Shown: positions 8,899-17,411 of the stretch, one piece after another
Layout of the letters: each line of letters begins with the position of its first letter
Numbering within the stretch: the first letter of the stretch is position 1
NCBI GenBank assembly: GCA_900770345.1
Contig: CAAGKF010000151.1
Coordinates: 1 to 36,694 of the forward strand
DNA: 36,694 nucleotides
Direction: 5' to 3'
Source: Lachnospiraceae bacterium
GTDB lineage: Bacteria; Bacillota; Clostridia; Lachnospirales; Lachnospiraceae
Notes under the pieces: model-generated
Databases searched by the model: none
The model's input: the letters and a program-made list of their open reading frames with translations, nothing else
What the model was told of the DNA's origin: nothing
Translations under genes and position numbers: made by a program

Positions 8899-8927
8899 TT
8901 GCTCTCTGGACCGGAACCTGCTATAAT
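8899..8927 (+). promoter_or_regulatory. promoter of the AraC family gene
   Basis: TTGCTC (8899-8904) and TATAAT (8922-8927) lie 17 bases apart. The promoter is back to back with the GH31 promoter, with 44 bases between the two -35 boxes, enough room for an AraC-type activator to serve both. Confidence 0.65.
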
Positions 8928-9010
8928 AAATGGCGAGAAGTTGGGAAATGCGAAAATGAAAATTGGTAATTTTCACAAGAAAGTTTGTAGAAAATGCACA
9001 GGAGGTTTTT

Positions 9011-9847
9011 ATGCTTGATCAGGCCGGTATTATGATGGCGCAGGGAAATCATATTGCGTGTGAGCGAATCAGTGGTGTCAATGACAATATGAAGCAGTCC
9101 CATTATCACAATTATTATGAATTTTATTATCTTGAGGGCGGAGAGCGGTATCAGCGCCTGCAGGATGAACTGTATATTATGAAACCGGGAGAGATCATGC
9201 TGTTTTCTCCTTATATTATGCATTTTTCCTATGGAGCGAAGGATGTGCCTTTTAAAAGAGTGATTCTCTATTTTCACAAAGATGAAGTGGAGTCCGCGCA
9301 GCTGGCGGCTGCTCTGGATGCCGGGAATGGTCTGTATCGTATGAAGTCCCGCGATACACAGTCCATTCGCCGGATTCTGGAGCTGTTCCTGCAGGAGCAG
9401 GAGAATCCCGGCAGCTTTTCTTCCTCTTATCAGCATACTCTTTTGAATCTGCTGCTGTATACGCTGGTCAGAGAAAACAGAGTTGATCAGGAGGTCAGAC
9501 CGGAGGAGGCAAGCCGCATGAGCCGTGTGATTCAGTATATCCACAGCCATTATTATGAGGATATTACACTGGAGCTTCTTTCTCAGAAATTTTATATCAG
9601 TCCCTATTATCTCTGCCGGGAATTCAAGGAATATACAAACAGCACGATCATTCAATATCTCAATGTAACGCGGATTATGAATGCTCAGAGAAAATTTATG
9701 GAGACAGATCTGAATATCACGGAGATCAGCCGTCAGACCGGTTTTTCTAATCTGACTCATTTTAACCGTGTATTTAAGCAGGTAACGGGGATGACGCCGT
9801 CCGGGTATCGGAAAAGTCATAAGAATCAGCAGTTTTATGTGGGGTAG
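9011..9847 (+). CDS. AraC family transcriptional regulator
   Basis: A 278-residue regulator with an N-terminal cupin sensor (HYHNYYEFYYLEGGERY, about residues 30-50, followed by LYIMKPGEIMLFSP) and a C-terminal AraC double helix-turn-helix (about 175-275, with LSQKFYISPYYLCREFKEYT and ITEISRQTGFSNLTHFNRVF). The arrangement is typical of sugar-sensing AraC regulators of Firmicutes. The start at 9011 has AGGAGG at 9000-9005; a TTG 16 codons earlier is less likely. It is divergent from the GH31/TRAP operon and probably activates it in response to the released sugar. That target assignment is inference from position. Confidence 0.9.
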   Translation: MLDQAGIMMAQGNHIACERISGVNDNMKQSHYHNYYEFYYLEGGERYQRLQDELYIMKPGEIMLFSPYIMHFSYGAKDVPFKRVILYFHKDEVESAQLAAALDAGNGLYRMKSRDTQSIRRILELFLQEQENPGSFSSSYQHTLLNLLLYTLVRENRVDQEVRPEEASRMSRVIQYIHSHYYEDITLELLSQKFYISPYYLCREFKEYTNSTIIQYLNVTRIMNAQRKFMETDLNITEISRQTGFSNLTHFNRVFKQVTGMTPSGYRKSHKNQQFYVG

Positions 9848-9908
9848 AACAGAAAAATGCAGACTGAGACAGAAGAGTATAAAAACAGAACAGATGGGCA
9901 GGTCTGAA

Positions 9909-9969
9909 ACCGGAATGGGCGGCAGAGTATCTGACAGAGCAGCTGGTCCGAAAACTGGCCCATTTCGGT
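9909..9969. repeat. imperfect inverted repeat between convergent genes
   Basis: ACCGGAATGGGC (9909-9920) pairs with GCCCATTTCGGT (9958-9969) with one mismatched position (a G-U in RNA), enclosing 37 bases. It lies between the ends of the convergent araC-type and gntR genes. A TTTTT at 9981-9985 is twelve bases away, too far for a standard terminator. It may still slow transcripts from the AraC side. Confidence 0.35.
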
Positions 9970-9991
9970 GAATATACGCATTTTTGTCCCG

Positions 9992-10705
9992 TCATTTCTT
10001 CTCGTAGGTAAGCTGGTATTTGGGAGAGTTCAGAGTAAGCTCCGTGTAGTCCATAACCTGTTCATTGCTCAGGTAAGTAGTGTTTGCAACCCGAAGGATC
10101 GGTGTATTCAGAGTGATACCGAACAGATCTGCCATGCGCTTTGATGGATGGAGCGGCGTGACAGTATGGTGGCTGTGGGCGATTTTCAGCCCCAGCGTCT
10201 GTTCGAAATACTGGTATTTTGATTTCCTGAGTATCTGAATGGAAATATCCGGATACAGGCGGCTGGACATATAAGTAGTTTCGAACTGAAATACTTCCTC
10301 ATTGGCATAGCGGATGCGCTCAATGAAGTAAATAGGTTCTCCGGTTTCAATCTGCAGGATAGAAGCGATATTGGCCGGAGCGCTTTGCAGCATGAAGGTG
10401 GGAATCTCGGTGTGAACAGAGATTCCCTGTTTTTCCATGGTCGAGGAAAATCCCTGAATGGAGCTGGGATTCAGCGTGACAGCCGAGTGCTGGACAAAGG
10501 TGCCTACGCCGGCCACGCGTTTTAGGAGACCTCTTGCTACAAGGTTGTCCGTGGCTTTTCGAACCGTGACACGGGATACATGATAGGTGGCGGACAGCTC
10601 CAGCTCTGTTGGGATCAGGTCGTCTTTTTTGTAATATCCCAGGTTGATTTTCTGGAGCAGATCGTTTTCGATCTGCTTGTATTGTGCAATTCTTTTTTCA
10701 GACAT
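9992..10705 (-). CDS. GntR family regulator with UTRA ligand domain
   Basis: A 237-residue regulator of the HutC subfamily. The N-terminal winged helix (about 1-75) carries IPTELELSATYHVSRVTVRK and RVAGVGTFV; the C-terminal UTRA domain (about 90-235) carries the IYFIERIRYANEEVFQFETTYM pattern split over its core. UTRA regulators of sugar operons usually sense a phosphorylated sugar. It is divergent from the sulfatase-PTS operon and most likely represses it, being released by a PTS product such as a sulfated amino sugar phosphate. The ligand is inference. The ATG at 10705 is the first in frame; the upstream ribosome site is GGAG. Confidence 0.9.
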   Translation of the reverse strand: MSEKRIAQYKQIENDLLQKINLGYYKKDDLIPTELELSATYHVSRVTVRKATDNLVARGLLKRVAGVGTFVQHSAVTLNPSSIQGFSSTMEKQGISVHTEIPTFMLQSAPANIASILQIETGEPIYFIERIRYANEEVFQFETTYMSSRLYPDISIQILRKSKYQYFEQTLGLKIAHSHHTVTPLHPSKRMADLFGITLNTPILRVANTTYLSNEQVMDYTELTLNSPKYQLTYEKK

Positions 10706-10754
10706 ATATATTCTCCAATCAAAAACAAATCAGTTATCAATAACTCCCTTTATT

Positions 10755-10783
10755 ATTTTATTACATGTATTTATAAATTACAA
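10755..10783 (-). promoter_or_regulatory. gntR promoter with overlapping dyad
   Basis: On the minus strand TTGTAA (10778-10783) and TAAAAT (10755-10760) are 17 bases apart. An A/T-rich near-palindrome with TGTA and TACA ends around TTTATAAA (10766-10782) covers most of this promoter and could allow autorepression. A second small dyad, GTTAT-CA-ATAAC (10733-10744), is in the leader. Confidence 0.45.
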
Positions 10784-10858
10784 TATGCAGATAGAAAATG
10801 TCCTGAAAATAGAACAATTAGCTTACATTATTTATTTGCAAATGATAATACAAATAAA

Positions 10859-10883
10859 TTCATAAATGTATTGACATTATGAA
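10859..10883. promoter_or_regulatory. candidate operator over the sulfatase-PTS promoter
   Basis: TTCATAA (10859-10865) and TTATGAA (10877-10883) form a 7-bp inverted repeat with an 11-base centre. The -35 box at 10871 sits inside it. The place is right for a GntR repressor site, but the sequence has not been matched to a known motif. Confidence 0.4.
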
Positions 10884-10899
10884 AATAGTAGTATATATT
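10871..10899 (+). promoter_or_regulatory. promoter of the sulfatase-PTS operon
   Basis: TTGACA (10871-10876), 17-base spacer, TATATT (10894-10899): a near-consensus promoter. The transcript would start near 10906 and have a leader of about 60 bases before the first sulfatase. Confidence 0.75.
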
Positions 10900-10967
10900 A
10901 GTTAAAGGTAAGGGCAATATATTTAAAATACACAACAAAATATCTGAAACGGATCGGAGGAGAGAGA

Positions 10968-12347
10968 ATGAAAAATGTATTGTATATACATACCCACGAT
11001 TCAGGCAGAATTTTAAGTCCATACGGTTATAAGGTACCGACTCCGGAGATTGAGCGCTTCGCGGGAAGCGCAGCCGTATTCCGAAATGCTTACTGTGCAG
11101 GACCTACCTGTTCTCCCAGCAGGGCGGCCATGCTGACGGGTACATATCCGCATCAAAACGGGATGCTTGGTCTGGCGCAGCGTGGATTTTCCATGGATTA
11201 CAGCCGCCACATAGTTCAGTATCTGAACAGGAACGGCTATCATACAGTTTTGTGCGGCATTCAGCATGAAGCAGGCTGGTATCTGGATTTAAAGCAGGGA
11301 GCAGAGATGATCGGATATCAGGAGGAGATCACACGAAGCAATGAAGGGTACCGGCAGGAGGATATGGTGGACTGGGACAAGGAAAATGCCATGGAGGTAT
11401 GCCGATGGCTGAGGACCAGGAAGAACTGCCGTCCGTTTTTTATGTCATATGGCATGTATGCGACACACCGTCGTTTTCCGGATAAAATTGATGAGGATAT
11501 CCGGCCGGATTTTGCGGTTCCTCCTTATCCGGTGCCGGACAGTCCACAGACCAGAAAAGATTTTGCTGGATATCTGATGAGCGTGAAAAGCGCGGACGCC
11601 TGTTTCGGTCAGGTGATCCGATGCCTGAAGGAAGAAGGGTTATGGGATGACACCATTATTCTTTTTACTACGGATCATGGTCCGGCAAATCCCTTTGCCA
11701 AATGTACCCTGTTTGACAGCGGCATCGGAGTAAGTCTGATAATCCGGTCGCCGGGAGCGAAGGCAAACGGAACAGTTATTGATTCGCTGGTTTCGCACGT
11801 GGATGTATTTCCTACGATCTGCGATCTGCTGAAGCTGGAAAAACCGGATTATCTGGAGGGAGTTTCTCTGGCACCGCTGCTTGAAAAAGAACAGATGGCT
11901 GTTCGGGATGACATATTTGCGGAAATCAATTTCCATACTTCCTATGAACCGGCACGCTGTGTGCGGACAGAACGATATAAATATATCCGATATTATGATT
12001 CCTCTTATCAAAAGATTAATCTGTCCAATATCGATGAATCCGGCAGCAAGGATTATTACATGGAGCACGGTCTGGAGGAGCAGCTGAAATACGGTGAGGC
12101 TCTCTATGATCTTATTTATGATCCCGGAGAGAGGAACAACCTGGCCGGGAATCAGAAGTATCTTCCGATCCTTGAAGATATGAGGGAAAGACTGAAGCAG
12201 TATGAGGACCGTACAGATGATCTGATCAGGAACGGGGAGATTCCCATACGTCCGGAGTGGAAGGTAAATAAGAAGGAATGCCGGAAAGCAAGTTCCAAAA
12301 ATCCGGCTGATTATATCAGTGAGGGAATAGAGGGGGTGAAACAATGA
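10968..12347 (+). CDS. sulfatase, type I (formylglycine), SGSH-like
   Basis: A 459-residue sulfate-ester or N-sulfate hydrolase of the alkaline-phosphatase fold. The formylglycine motif C-S-P-S-R is at residues 48-52, followed by AAMLTG; Asp11 and the Asp of TTDHG near residue 230 are the expected calcium ligands. The stretch PHQNGMLGLAQRGF resembles that of N-sulfoglucosamine sulfohydrolases, so a glucosamine N- or O-sulfate substrate is plausible but unproven. In an anaerobe the Cys must be oxidised by a radical-SAM maturase (anSME), not encoded here. There is no signal peptide, so it acts inside the cell, which fits PTS import. GGAGGA lies at 10956-10961. Its stop overlaps the EIIA start (ATGA). 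Confidence 0.93.
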   Translation: MKNVLYIHTHDSGRILSPYGYKVPTPEIERFAGSAAVFRNAYCAGPTCSPSRAAMLTGTYPHQNGMLGLAQRGFSMDYSRHIVQYLNRNGYHTVLCGIQHEAGWYLDLKQGAEMIGYQEEITRSNEGYRQEDMVDWDKENAMEVCRWLRTRKNCRPFFMSYGMYATHRRFPDKIDEDIRPDFAVPPYPVPDSPQTRKDFAGYLMSVKSADACFGQVIRCLKEEGLWDDTIILFTTDHGPANPFAKCTLFDSGIGVSLIIRSPGAKANGTVIDSLVSHVDVFPTICDLLKLEKPDYLEGVSLAPLLEKEQMAVRDDIFAEINFHTSYEPARCVRTERYKYIRYYDSSYQKINLSNIDESGSKDYYMEHGLEEQLKYGEALYDLIYDPGERNNLAGNQKYLPILEDMRERLKQYEDRTDDLIRNGEIPIRPEWKVNKKECRKASSKNPADYISEGIEGVKQ

Positions 12348-12769
12348 CAGGTATAATTGTAACAGGGCACGGAAGCTTCGCAACAGGTATCACCAGCGGG
12401 ATCCGACTGCTGGCCGGCGATCCGCAGGATTATGCCGCAGTGGATTTTCTGCCGGAGGATTCCGTGGATTCTCTGACGGGAAAACTGGAGGCTGCGGTAA
12501 AGAAACTGGAGAATTGTGATGGGATTGTGATCTACGCAGATCTTACAGGCGGTTCTCCATTCAATGCGGCGATCCGGATGAAGATGGAGCATCCGGAAAA
12601 GCTGGAGGTCATCGGAGGGGCCAATCTTCCGGCAGTAATGGATTGTTATATGTCCAGGATGGCAATTGAAAGCGCAGCGGTTCTGGCGGAAAATTCACTG
12701 TATGCAGGAAGACAGGCGATGGTTTATTTTACGCCGGCTGCGGATGACGAAGACGATTACGAGGAATAA
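12344..12769 (+). CDS. PTS EIIA, mannose/sorbose/N-acetylgalactosamine family
   Basis: A 141-residue cytoplasmic phosphocarrier. His9 in VTGHGSFATG is the phosphorylated residue of the EIIA-Man family. It takes phosphate from HPr and passes it to EIIB (17412-17900). The acidic tail (DDEDDYEE) is common in stand-alone EIIA-Man proteins. Its start overlaps the sulfatase stop by four bases, so the two are coupled. It resembles the AgaF group in being part of an aga-like EIIABCD set. Confidence 0.94.
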   Translation: MTGIIVTGHGSFATGITSGIRLLAGDPQDYAAVDFLPEDSVDSLTGKLEAAVKKLENCDGIVIYADLTGGSPFNAAIRMKMEHPEKLEVIGGANLPAVMDCYMSRMAIESAAVLAENSLYAGRQAMVYFTPAADDEDDYEE

Positions 12770-12789
12770 AAAATCAGGAGGAAAATGGT

Positions 12790-13599
12790 ATGAGTTTATT
12801 TCAGGCTTTTTTGATAGGCATATTTGCTTATCTGGGATGTAAGCGTACACCGTGGTTTTTCGGTGTAACAGGTGGTTGGAACATGATAGGCAGACCTCTG
12901 GTGGCAGGTCTGATTGTCGGTCTGATACTGGGTGATGTGACAAACGGAGTGATTGCCGGTGCGATGGTGCAGGCTTTATTTATCGGACAGATTACCCCGG
13001 GAGGCGCAATGCCGGCAGATGTAAACTGGGCTGCTTATATCGGTATTCCGCTGGCTCTGGCAGCAGGCGGTACCGGTGAACAGGCTGTGGCTCTGTCTGT
13101 TCCGCTGAGCATGCTGGGACTGGGGCTGTTCAACTTTATTATGACCATCAACGCCTGGTTCCCCCATATGGGTGACAAGGCAGCGGCGAAGGGCGACGGC
13201 GCAGGAATTCACCGTGCAACTTATCTGGCAGCGGTTCCCAGCTTTGTGCTCAGAGCAGGTTCTGCAATGCTGATCTGCTATCTGGGTACTCCTCTGGCAG
13301 AGCTTCTGATCAACGGAATGCCGGCAGGTGTTCTTCATTTCTTTGAGGTTGCAGGCAAAATGCTTCCGGCCATCGGCTTTGCGATGCTGTTAAAGCAGTC
13401 TCTGTCCAGAGGATGGATGATCATTCTGTTCCTGCTTGGCTGGATCATGATCGGTGCAACCAGTATGTCGGTAACGGCACTTGCAATCTTTGCTACGGCA
13501 GTGGCATTTATGTTTGTAATGTCACAGGGAGAACCAAAGGCAGCGGCTCCGGCTGCAGCTGTTCAGACAGAAGAGGAGGATGACTGTTATGAAGAATAA
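12790..13599 (+). CDS. PTS EIIC, mannose family
   Basis: A 269-residue membrane protein, one half of the sugar channel of a mannose-family PTS. It opens with LFQAFLIGIFAYLGC and has the family segment ALFIGQITPGGAMPADVNWA. It has about seven to eight hydrophobic segments, then an acidic, alanine-rich tail. AGGAGG is just upstream (12777-12782). It overlaps the EIID start by 11 bases. In streptococci close relatives carry amino sugars or unsaturated glycosaminoglycan disaccharides; the actual substrate here is not known. Confidence 0.94.
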   Translation: MSLFQAFLIGIFAYLGCKRTPWFFGVTGGWNMIGRPLVAGLIVGLILGDVTNGVIAGAMVQALFIGQITPGGAMPADVNWAAYIGIPLALAAGGTGEQAVALSVPLSMLGLGLFNFIMTINAWFPHMGDKAAAKGDGAGIHRATYLAAVPSFVLRAGSAMLICYLGTPLAELLINGMPAGVLHFFEVAGKMLPAIGFAMLLKQSLSRGWMIILFLLGWIMIGATSMSVTALAIFATAVAFMFVMSQGEPKAAAPAAAVQTEEEDDCYEE

Positions 13600-14425
13600 G
13601 ATTGAAAATGCATTATTAAGCAAAAAAGATATTGATAAGGCTGCATGGTCCTATATTTTCTTTTCACAGGCAACTCAGAATTTTGAACGAATGATGGGAC
13701 TGGCTTTCTGTCATGTGATGGAGCCGATCTTAAAGAAGCTGTATAAAAATGATCCGGAGGAATATAAGAAGGCTCTGGAGCGCCATATGCAGTTTTATAA
13801 TACAGAACCGCAGCTGGGTGCTTTGATCCCGGGTATTACGATCGCCATGGAAGAAGCAAGAGCGAAAGGGGAGGATGTAAGCGACGAGCTGATCGTCAAT
13901 ACAAAGAATGCGCTGATGGGACCTTTTGCAGGTATCGGTGATTCCATGCTGATCGGTACCTACAGTCCGATCCTTCTCAGCATTGCAATGAGTCTCTGCA
14001 TCAATGACGGCAACCCGCTGGGGCCGCTGTTTTTCTGTACGATCTGGCTGATCACTATCGTGGGACTGCAGTGGTGGCTGTTCCACAAGGGCTATGATAT
14101 GGGTATCGGAGCTGCCAACATGTTTTTTACGAATAAGGCTCTGGCTGATAAGATCACTACCGGACTTACCATGATGGGTCTGATCGTAATCGGCGGAGTT
14201 GCGGCTACTACAGTGAAGGCGAATGTGATTTTCCAGTATGTCAACGGTGATATGGCTCTGTCTATCCAGGAAAAGATTTTTGACAAAATCATGCCGGGCG
14301 TTCTTCCTCTTCTTTTGACACTGGCAGTGTGGTATCTGATGGACAAAAAGAAATGGTCCGCAACAAAGGTTATTCTTGCGATTGTAGTATTTGCAGCCGT
14401 TATGGTATTCCTGGGCATTATGTAG
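13589..14425 (+). CDS. PTS EIID, mannose family
   Basis: A 278-residue membrane protein, the second half of the sugar channel. It carries the EIID features: a helical N-terminus with FFSQATQNFERMMGLAFCH, then ERHMQFYNTEPQLGALIPG and NALMGPFAGIGDSMLIGTY. The ATG at 13589 is chosen because GAGGAGGA (13573-13580) is eight bases ahead; the ATG at 13580 lies inside that site. It sits six bases ahead of the second sulfatase. Confidence 0.94.
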   Translation: MKNKIENALLSKKDIDKAAWSYIFFSQATQNFERMMGLAFCHVMEPILKKLYKNDPEEYKKALERHMQFYNTEPQLGALIPGITIAMEEARAKGEDVSDELIVNTKNALMGPFAGIGDSMLIGTYSPILLSIAMSLCINDGNPLGPLFFCTIWLITIVGLQWWLFHKGYDMGIGAANMFFTNKALADKITTGLTMMGLIVIGGVAATTVKANVIFQYVNGDMALSIQEKIFDKIMPGVLPLLLTLAVWYLMDKKKWSATKVILAIVVFAAVMVFLGIM

Positions 14426-14431
14426 AAACCG

Positions 14432-15844
14432 ATGACAGGGAAAAAGAAAGACATTATGCTGATCATGTCTGATCAGCACAGCTATGAAATGACAGGATTT
14501 GCAGACTGCAGGGTGGATACCCCACAGCTTGAAAGGATCGCACAGACAGGGGCATGGTTTGAACACTGCTATTCAAACGCGCCCCTGTGCGTACCCTCCC
14601 GGGCATCCTTCCTGACGGGAATGATGCCGTCCGAACTGGAGATTTTTGATAATGATACGGCAATTCCGTCGGATATGCCCACAATCGCCCATGAATTCGG
14701 CCGGATGGGATATCATACGGTACTGGCCGGCCGGATGCATTTTAAAGGCGATGATCAGAAGCATGGCTTTGACGAACGGCTTTGCGGTGATATTACATCC
14801 CAATATTGGGGCACCGGGGGAAAAAACCGCAGAGATTTCGGCATCTATGCAGGAACAACAAACCGGCTGCACTGCCTGGAACAGGTTGGGGGCGGCATAT
14901 CTCCGGTAGAGCTTTATGACCGGGCTGTTCTGGAGGAAACAATGAGCTTCCTGGACCGCTGGAACAGGCAGGGCGAGGATCGTCCTCCGCTGTTTCTGAT
15001 CGCAGGCTTTTATGGTCCCCATTTTCCCTTTGTGAGTGACAGGGAACTGTACAGAAAATACAGGAAGCGCTTTACAGAGGAGGAATGCGCGGCTGATATG
15101 GCGCTTCCGGCACTTTCTGTTTATCAGGAACTGATACAGGACTGTGATGCCGGGCTTGTAAGGGACTGCCGTGCGGCATACTGCGGTATGGTGGAAATGC
15201 TGGACGGTTTTGCCGGACAGCTTTACGATTGTTTTATGGAGACGGAAGCCGGAAGAGAGGCTGTTTTCATTTATACATCGGATCATGGAGAACAGTTGGG
15301 AAAGCGCCGGATATTCGGAAAGCAGACCATGTATGAGCCGTCCGTGCGGGTACCGCTTCTGGCGGCAGGAACGGGGATTCCTTCCGGCATTTTTGACGAA
15401 ACAGTCAGTCTTCTGGATTTGTCACGGACGCTTCTGTCTCTTGCGGATGACCAGTCGGATTTTTCATGGCATCGAGGAAGGGTTATTTCCCGTCTGACTG
15501 GCGGAGACTGCAGGAAAATGGCCGGACATGAGGTACGGATCCAGCAGATGCTGATGGCTGCTGACGGACCCGTGCTTGCAGAGGCAGCAGTATGCTGGCC
15601 CCAGAAGAAAGTGTCAGCGAAGGGAGCAGGGTACCTGTATCAGCTGGATCAGGACCCGCTGGAGCGTGCTCCGGCACAGCATGCTTCTGCAGCAGCAGAT
15701 CAGTGGGAAGCTCTGGAAAAAAGACAGCTGGAACGTATGAACAGACACAGAAGGCTGGCGGAATGGGGAAGGAGCAAAAGACCTGTGGAGTGGGCCTGTA
15801 TGAAAATTCCGTCGGACAGTCTGGCAGTACCTGAAAGGGAATGA
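14432..15844 (+). CDS. second sulfatase, type I (formylglycine)
   Basis: A 470-residue sulfatase. The active-site motif C-V-P-S-R is at residues 53-57, followed by ASFLTG; the N-terminus IMLIMSDQHS and the later SDHGEQLGKRRIFGKQTMYE with a downstream RVPLL are standard for the family. It lacks a signal peptide, like the first sulfatase, but is clearly not a recent copy of it: the motifs and C-termini differ. It probably removes a sulfate from a different position. The start at 14432 has only a weak ribosome site, so it may depend on translation of the preceding EIID gene; a later ATG at 14456 would remove the conserved lysine-rich lead-in. Maturation again needs anSME. Confidence 0.93.
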   Translation: MTGKKKDIMLIMSDQHSYEMTGFADCRVDTPQLERIAQTGAWFEHCYSNAPLCVPSRASFLTGMMPSELEIFDNDTAIPSDMPTIAHEFGRMGYHTVLAGRMHFKGDDQKHGFDERLCGDITSQYWGTGGKNRRDFGIYAGTTNRLHCLEQVGGGISPVELYDRAVLEETMSFLDRWNRQGEDRPPLFLIAGFYGPHFPFVSDRELYRKYRKRFTEEECAADMALPALSVYQELIQDCDAGLVRDCRAAYCGMVEMLDGFAGQLYDCFMETEAGREAVFIYTSDHGEQLGKRRIFGKQTMYEPSVRVPLLAAGTGIPSGIFDETVSLLDLSRTLLSLADDQSDFSWHRGRVISRLTGGDCRKMAGHEVRIQQMLMAADGPVLAEAAVCWPQKKVSAKGAGYLYQLDQDPLERAPAQHASAAADQWEALEKRQLERMNRHRRLAEWGRSKRPVEWACMKIPSDSLAVPERE

Positions 15845-15853
15845 GGAGATCGT

Positions 15854-17392
15854 ATGAAATATAGAAAATTATGGACAGATATGCACAGCAATATCCATCA
15901 TGAACAGATGGAGGCTCTGCCGATGTGGTATGAGCAGATAAAAAAGGAAATGGATTTCTGGCCGATTGCCTATTATCCGTTTTATATGCGGCCGACGGAA
16001 TACGGCCTTGCGGTAGAAGACAGATATGATGATGAGATCATTCGCAGGGACTGGGAGAAGATTAAAGAGCTGGCAGAACGGGCCGCCCGGGAAGGCTTCC
16101 CCATGTTTATTGGCTATGAGTGGCAGGGAGCCGGCCTGGACGGAGACCACAATGTTTTTTTCCTGAAAAATGACGGAGAGCAGAAGCATCCTCTGCGCTA
16201 CCAGGAGCTGGCTGCTGCCTTTAAAGGCCAGCCGGTGATCGGAATTCCTCATCATATGGCATATCAGCCGGGATCCAGAGGAAAAAACTGGGATACCCAT
16301 GACGAAAATTTTTCTCCCTTCGCGGAGATCTATTCCAGCCATGGCAGCAGTGAGAATGATGATGGCCCGCTGACTATGAACCGTCATGTGCATATGGGAC
16401 CGCGGACCGGCGAGACAACATATGAAAAGGGGCTTGCTCGGGGATATAAGGTCGGTATCATTGCGGCGGGGGATAATCACAGCGTTCCGGGAGTATTTGA
16501 GCATGGCAGCATGTGCGTGCTGGCAGAAGATAACACAAAAGAAGCGATCTGGGATGCAATGATAAATCGAAGAACCTACGGGGTATCCCAGAGTCGGATT
16601 GAGGTGGATTATACTTTTAACGGCACACCCATGGGCGGAGAGACGGAAATCTGTGAAAATGCGGAGCTGGAGGTCCATGTAAAGGGAACATCAGCGGTAG
16701 ACAGGATCGAAATTCTGAGAGATAATGTGCTGGAAGAGATGGTGGTTCATTCGGGCACATGGGAGCGCAGAGGGCTGCAGGGAACCGTAAGATTCAAATT
16801 CCGTCTGGAATTGGGATGGGGGCCTGACACCAGAGTCTATAAGGATCAGTGGCTGAAGGAATGGACCGGGCGCCTGGAGGTGGATGGGAAACTGCTTTGC
16901 ATTGAAAAATGCTGGAATAACTACGGTCAGGACATTACCCATGTTGATGAAATCAGCTGCGATTTTTCTGTGACGACCTATCAGTCTACAGCCACGGGTA
17001 AATGGATGGGACCCAGCAATGTGACAACAGAAGGATTTATTTTTGAGGTGGAAGCAGATGCGGACAGCACAATGAAGCTGACCATCGACGGCACTGAATA
17101 TCCTCTTTCTGTAAGAGAGATGTTTGAAGGCTCCCGCGTTTTTGCCTTGTGGGATGAAGTGCGGAAGCTGACGAAGGAAACCTGGGGTGACATTACTCAT
17201 TACAGAGATGACCCGTGGTGGCACAACGCCTACAAGTTCCGTGTGGGGAAGGCCTATCCGGAAGCTTCCTATAAGGTGGATTTCAAACGCAGCATTCCCA
17301 TGACGCAGGACGGAAATCTGCGTTTGAGAGTATGGCAGAAAAACGGCGACGTTGCCTGGACATCTCCGGTATTTGTTGCAGTAAAAAAATAA
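15854..17392 (+). CDS. PHP-like metal-dependent hydrolase, DUF3604 type
   Basis: A 512-residue protein resembling the DUF3604 group, which has a PHP-type metal-binding barrel. Candidate metal ligands are Asp9, His11, His15/16, Glu89 (GYEW), His99, His133/134 (GIPHH), Glu158, His163 (SSHGS), Asp207 and His209 (AAGDNHS). The region from about 255 onward is beta-rich, like an accessory domain. No function is firmly known for the group, so no reaction is given. There is no signal peptide. It lies between the second sulfatase and EIIB in a PTS operon, so it very likely acts on the sulfated sugar or disaccharide after import. GAGGA at 15844-15848 supports the start. A GH88-type unsaturated glucuronyl hydrolase, usual in such loci, is absent. 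Confidence 0.75.
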   Translation: MKYRKLWTDMHSNIHHEQMEALPMWYEQIKKEMDFWPIAYYPFYMRPTEYGLAVEDRYDDEIIRRDWEKIKELAERAAREGFPMFIGYEWQGAGLDGDHNVFFLKNDGEQKHPLRYQELAAAFKGQPVIGIPHHMAYQPGSRGKNWDTHDENFSPFAEIYSSHGSSENDDGPLTMNRHVHMGPRTGETTYEKGLARGYKVGIIAAGDNHSVPGVFEHGSMCVLAEDNTKEAIWDAMINRRTYGVSQSRIEVDYTFNGTPMGGETEICENAELEVHVKGTSAVDRIEILRDNVLEEMVVHSGTWERRGLQGTVRFKFRLELGWGPDTRVYKDQWLKEWTGRLEVDGKLLCIEKCWNNYGQDITHVDEISCDFSVTTYQSTATGKWMGPSNVTTEGFIFEVEADADSTMKLTIDGTEYPLSVREMFEGSRVFALWDEVRKLTKETWGDITHYRDDPWWHNAYKFRVGKAYPEASYKVDFKRSIPMTQDGNLRLRVWQKNGDVAWTSPVFVAVKK

Positions 17393-17411
17393 AAGAAGAG
17401 GTGGAGAAGCC

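Noticed and set aside
8921..9820. 299-codon minus-strand frame opposite the AraC family gene
   Set aside because: It is a shadow of a clear AraC protein, with a composition unlike real proteins.
9909..9969. Rho-independent terminator between the AraC and GntR genes
   Set aside because: The loop is long (37 bases) and the T-run is twelve bases from the stem, so it is listed only as an inverted repeat.
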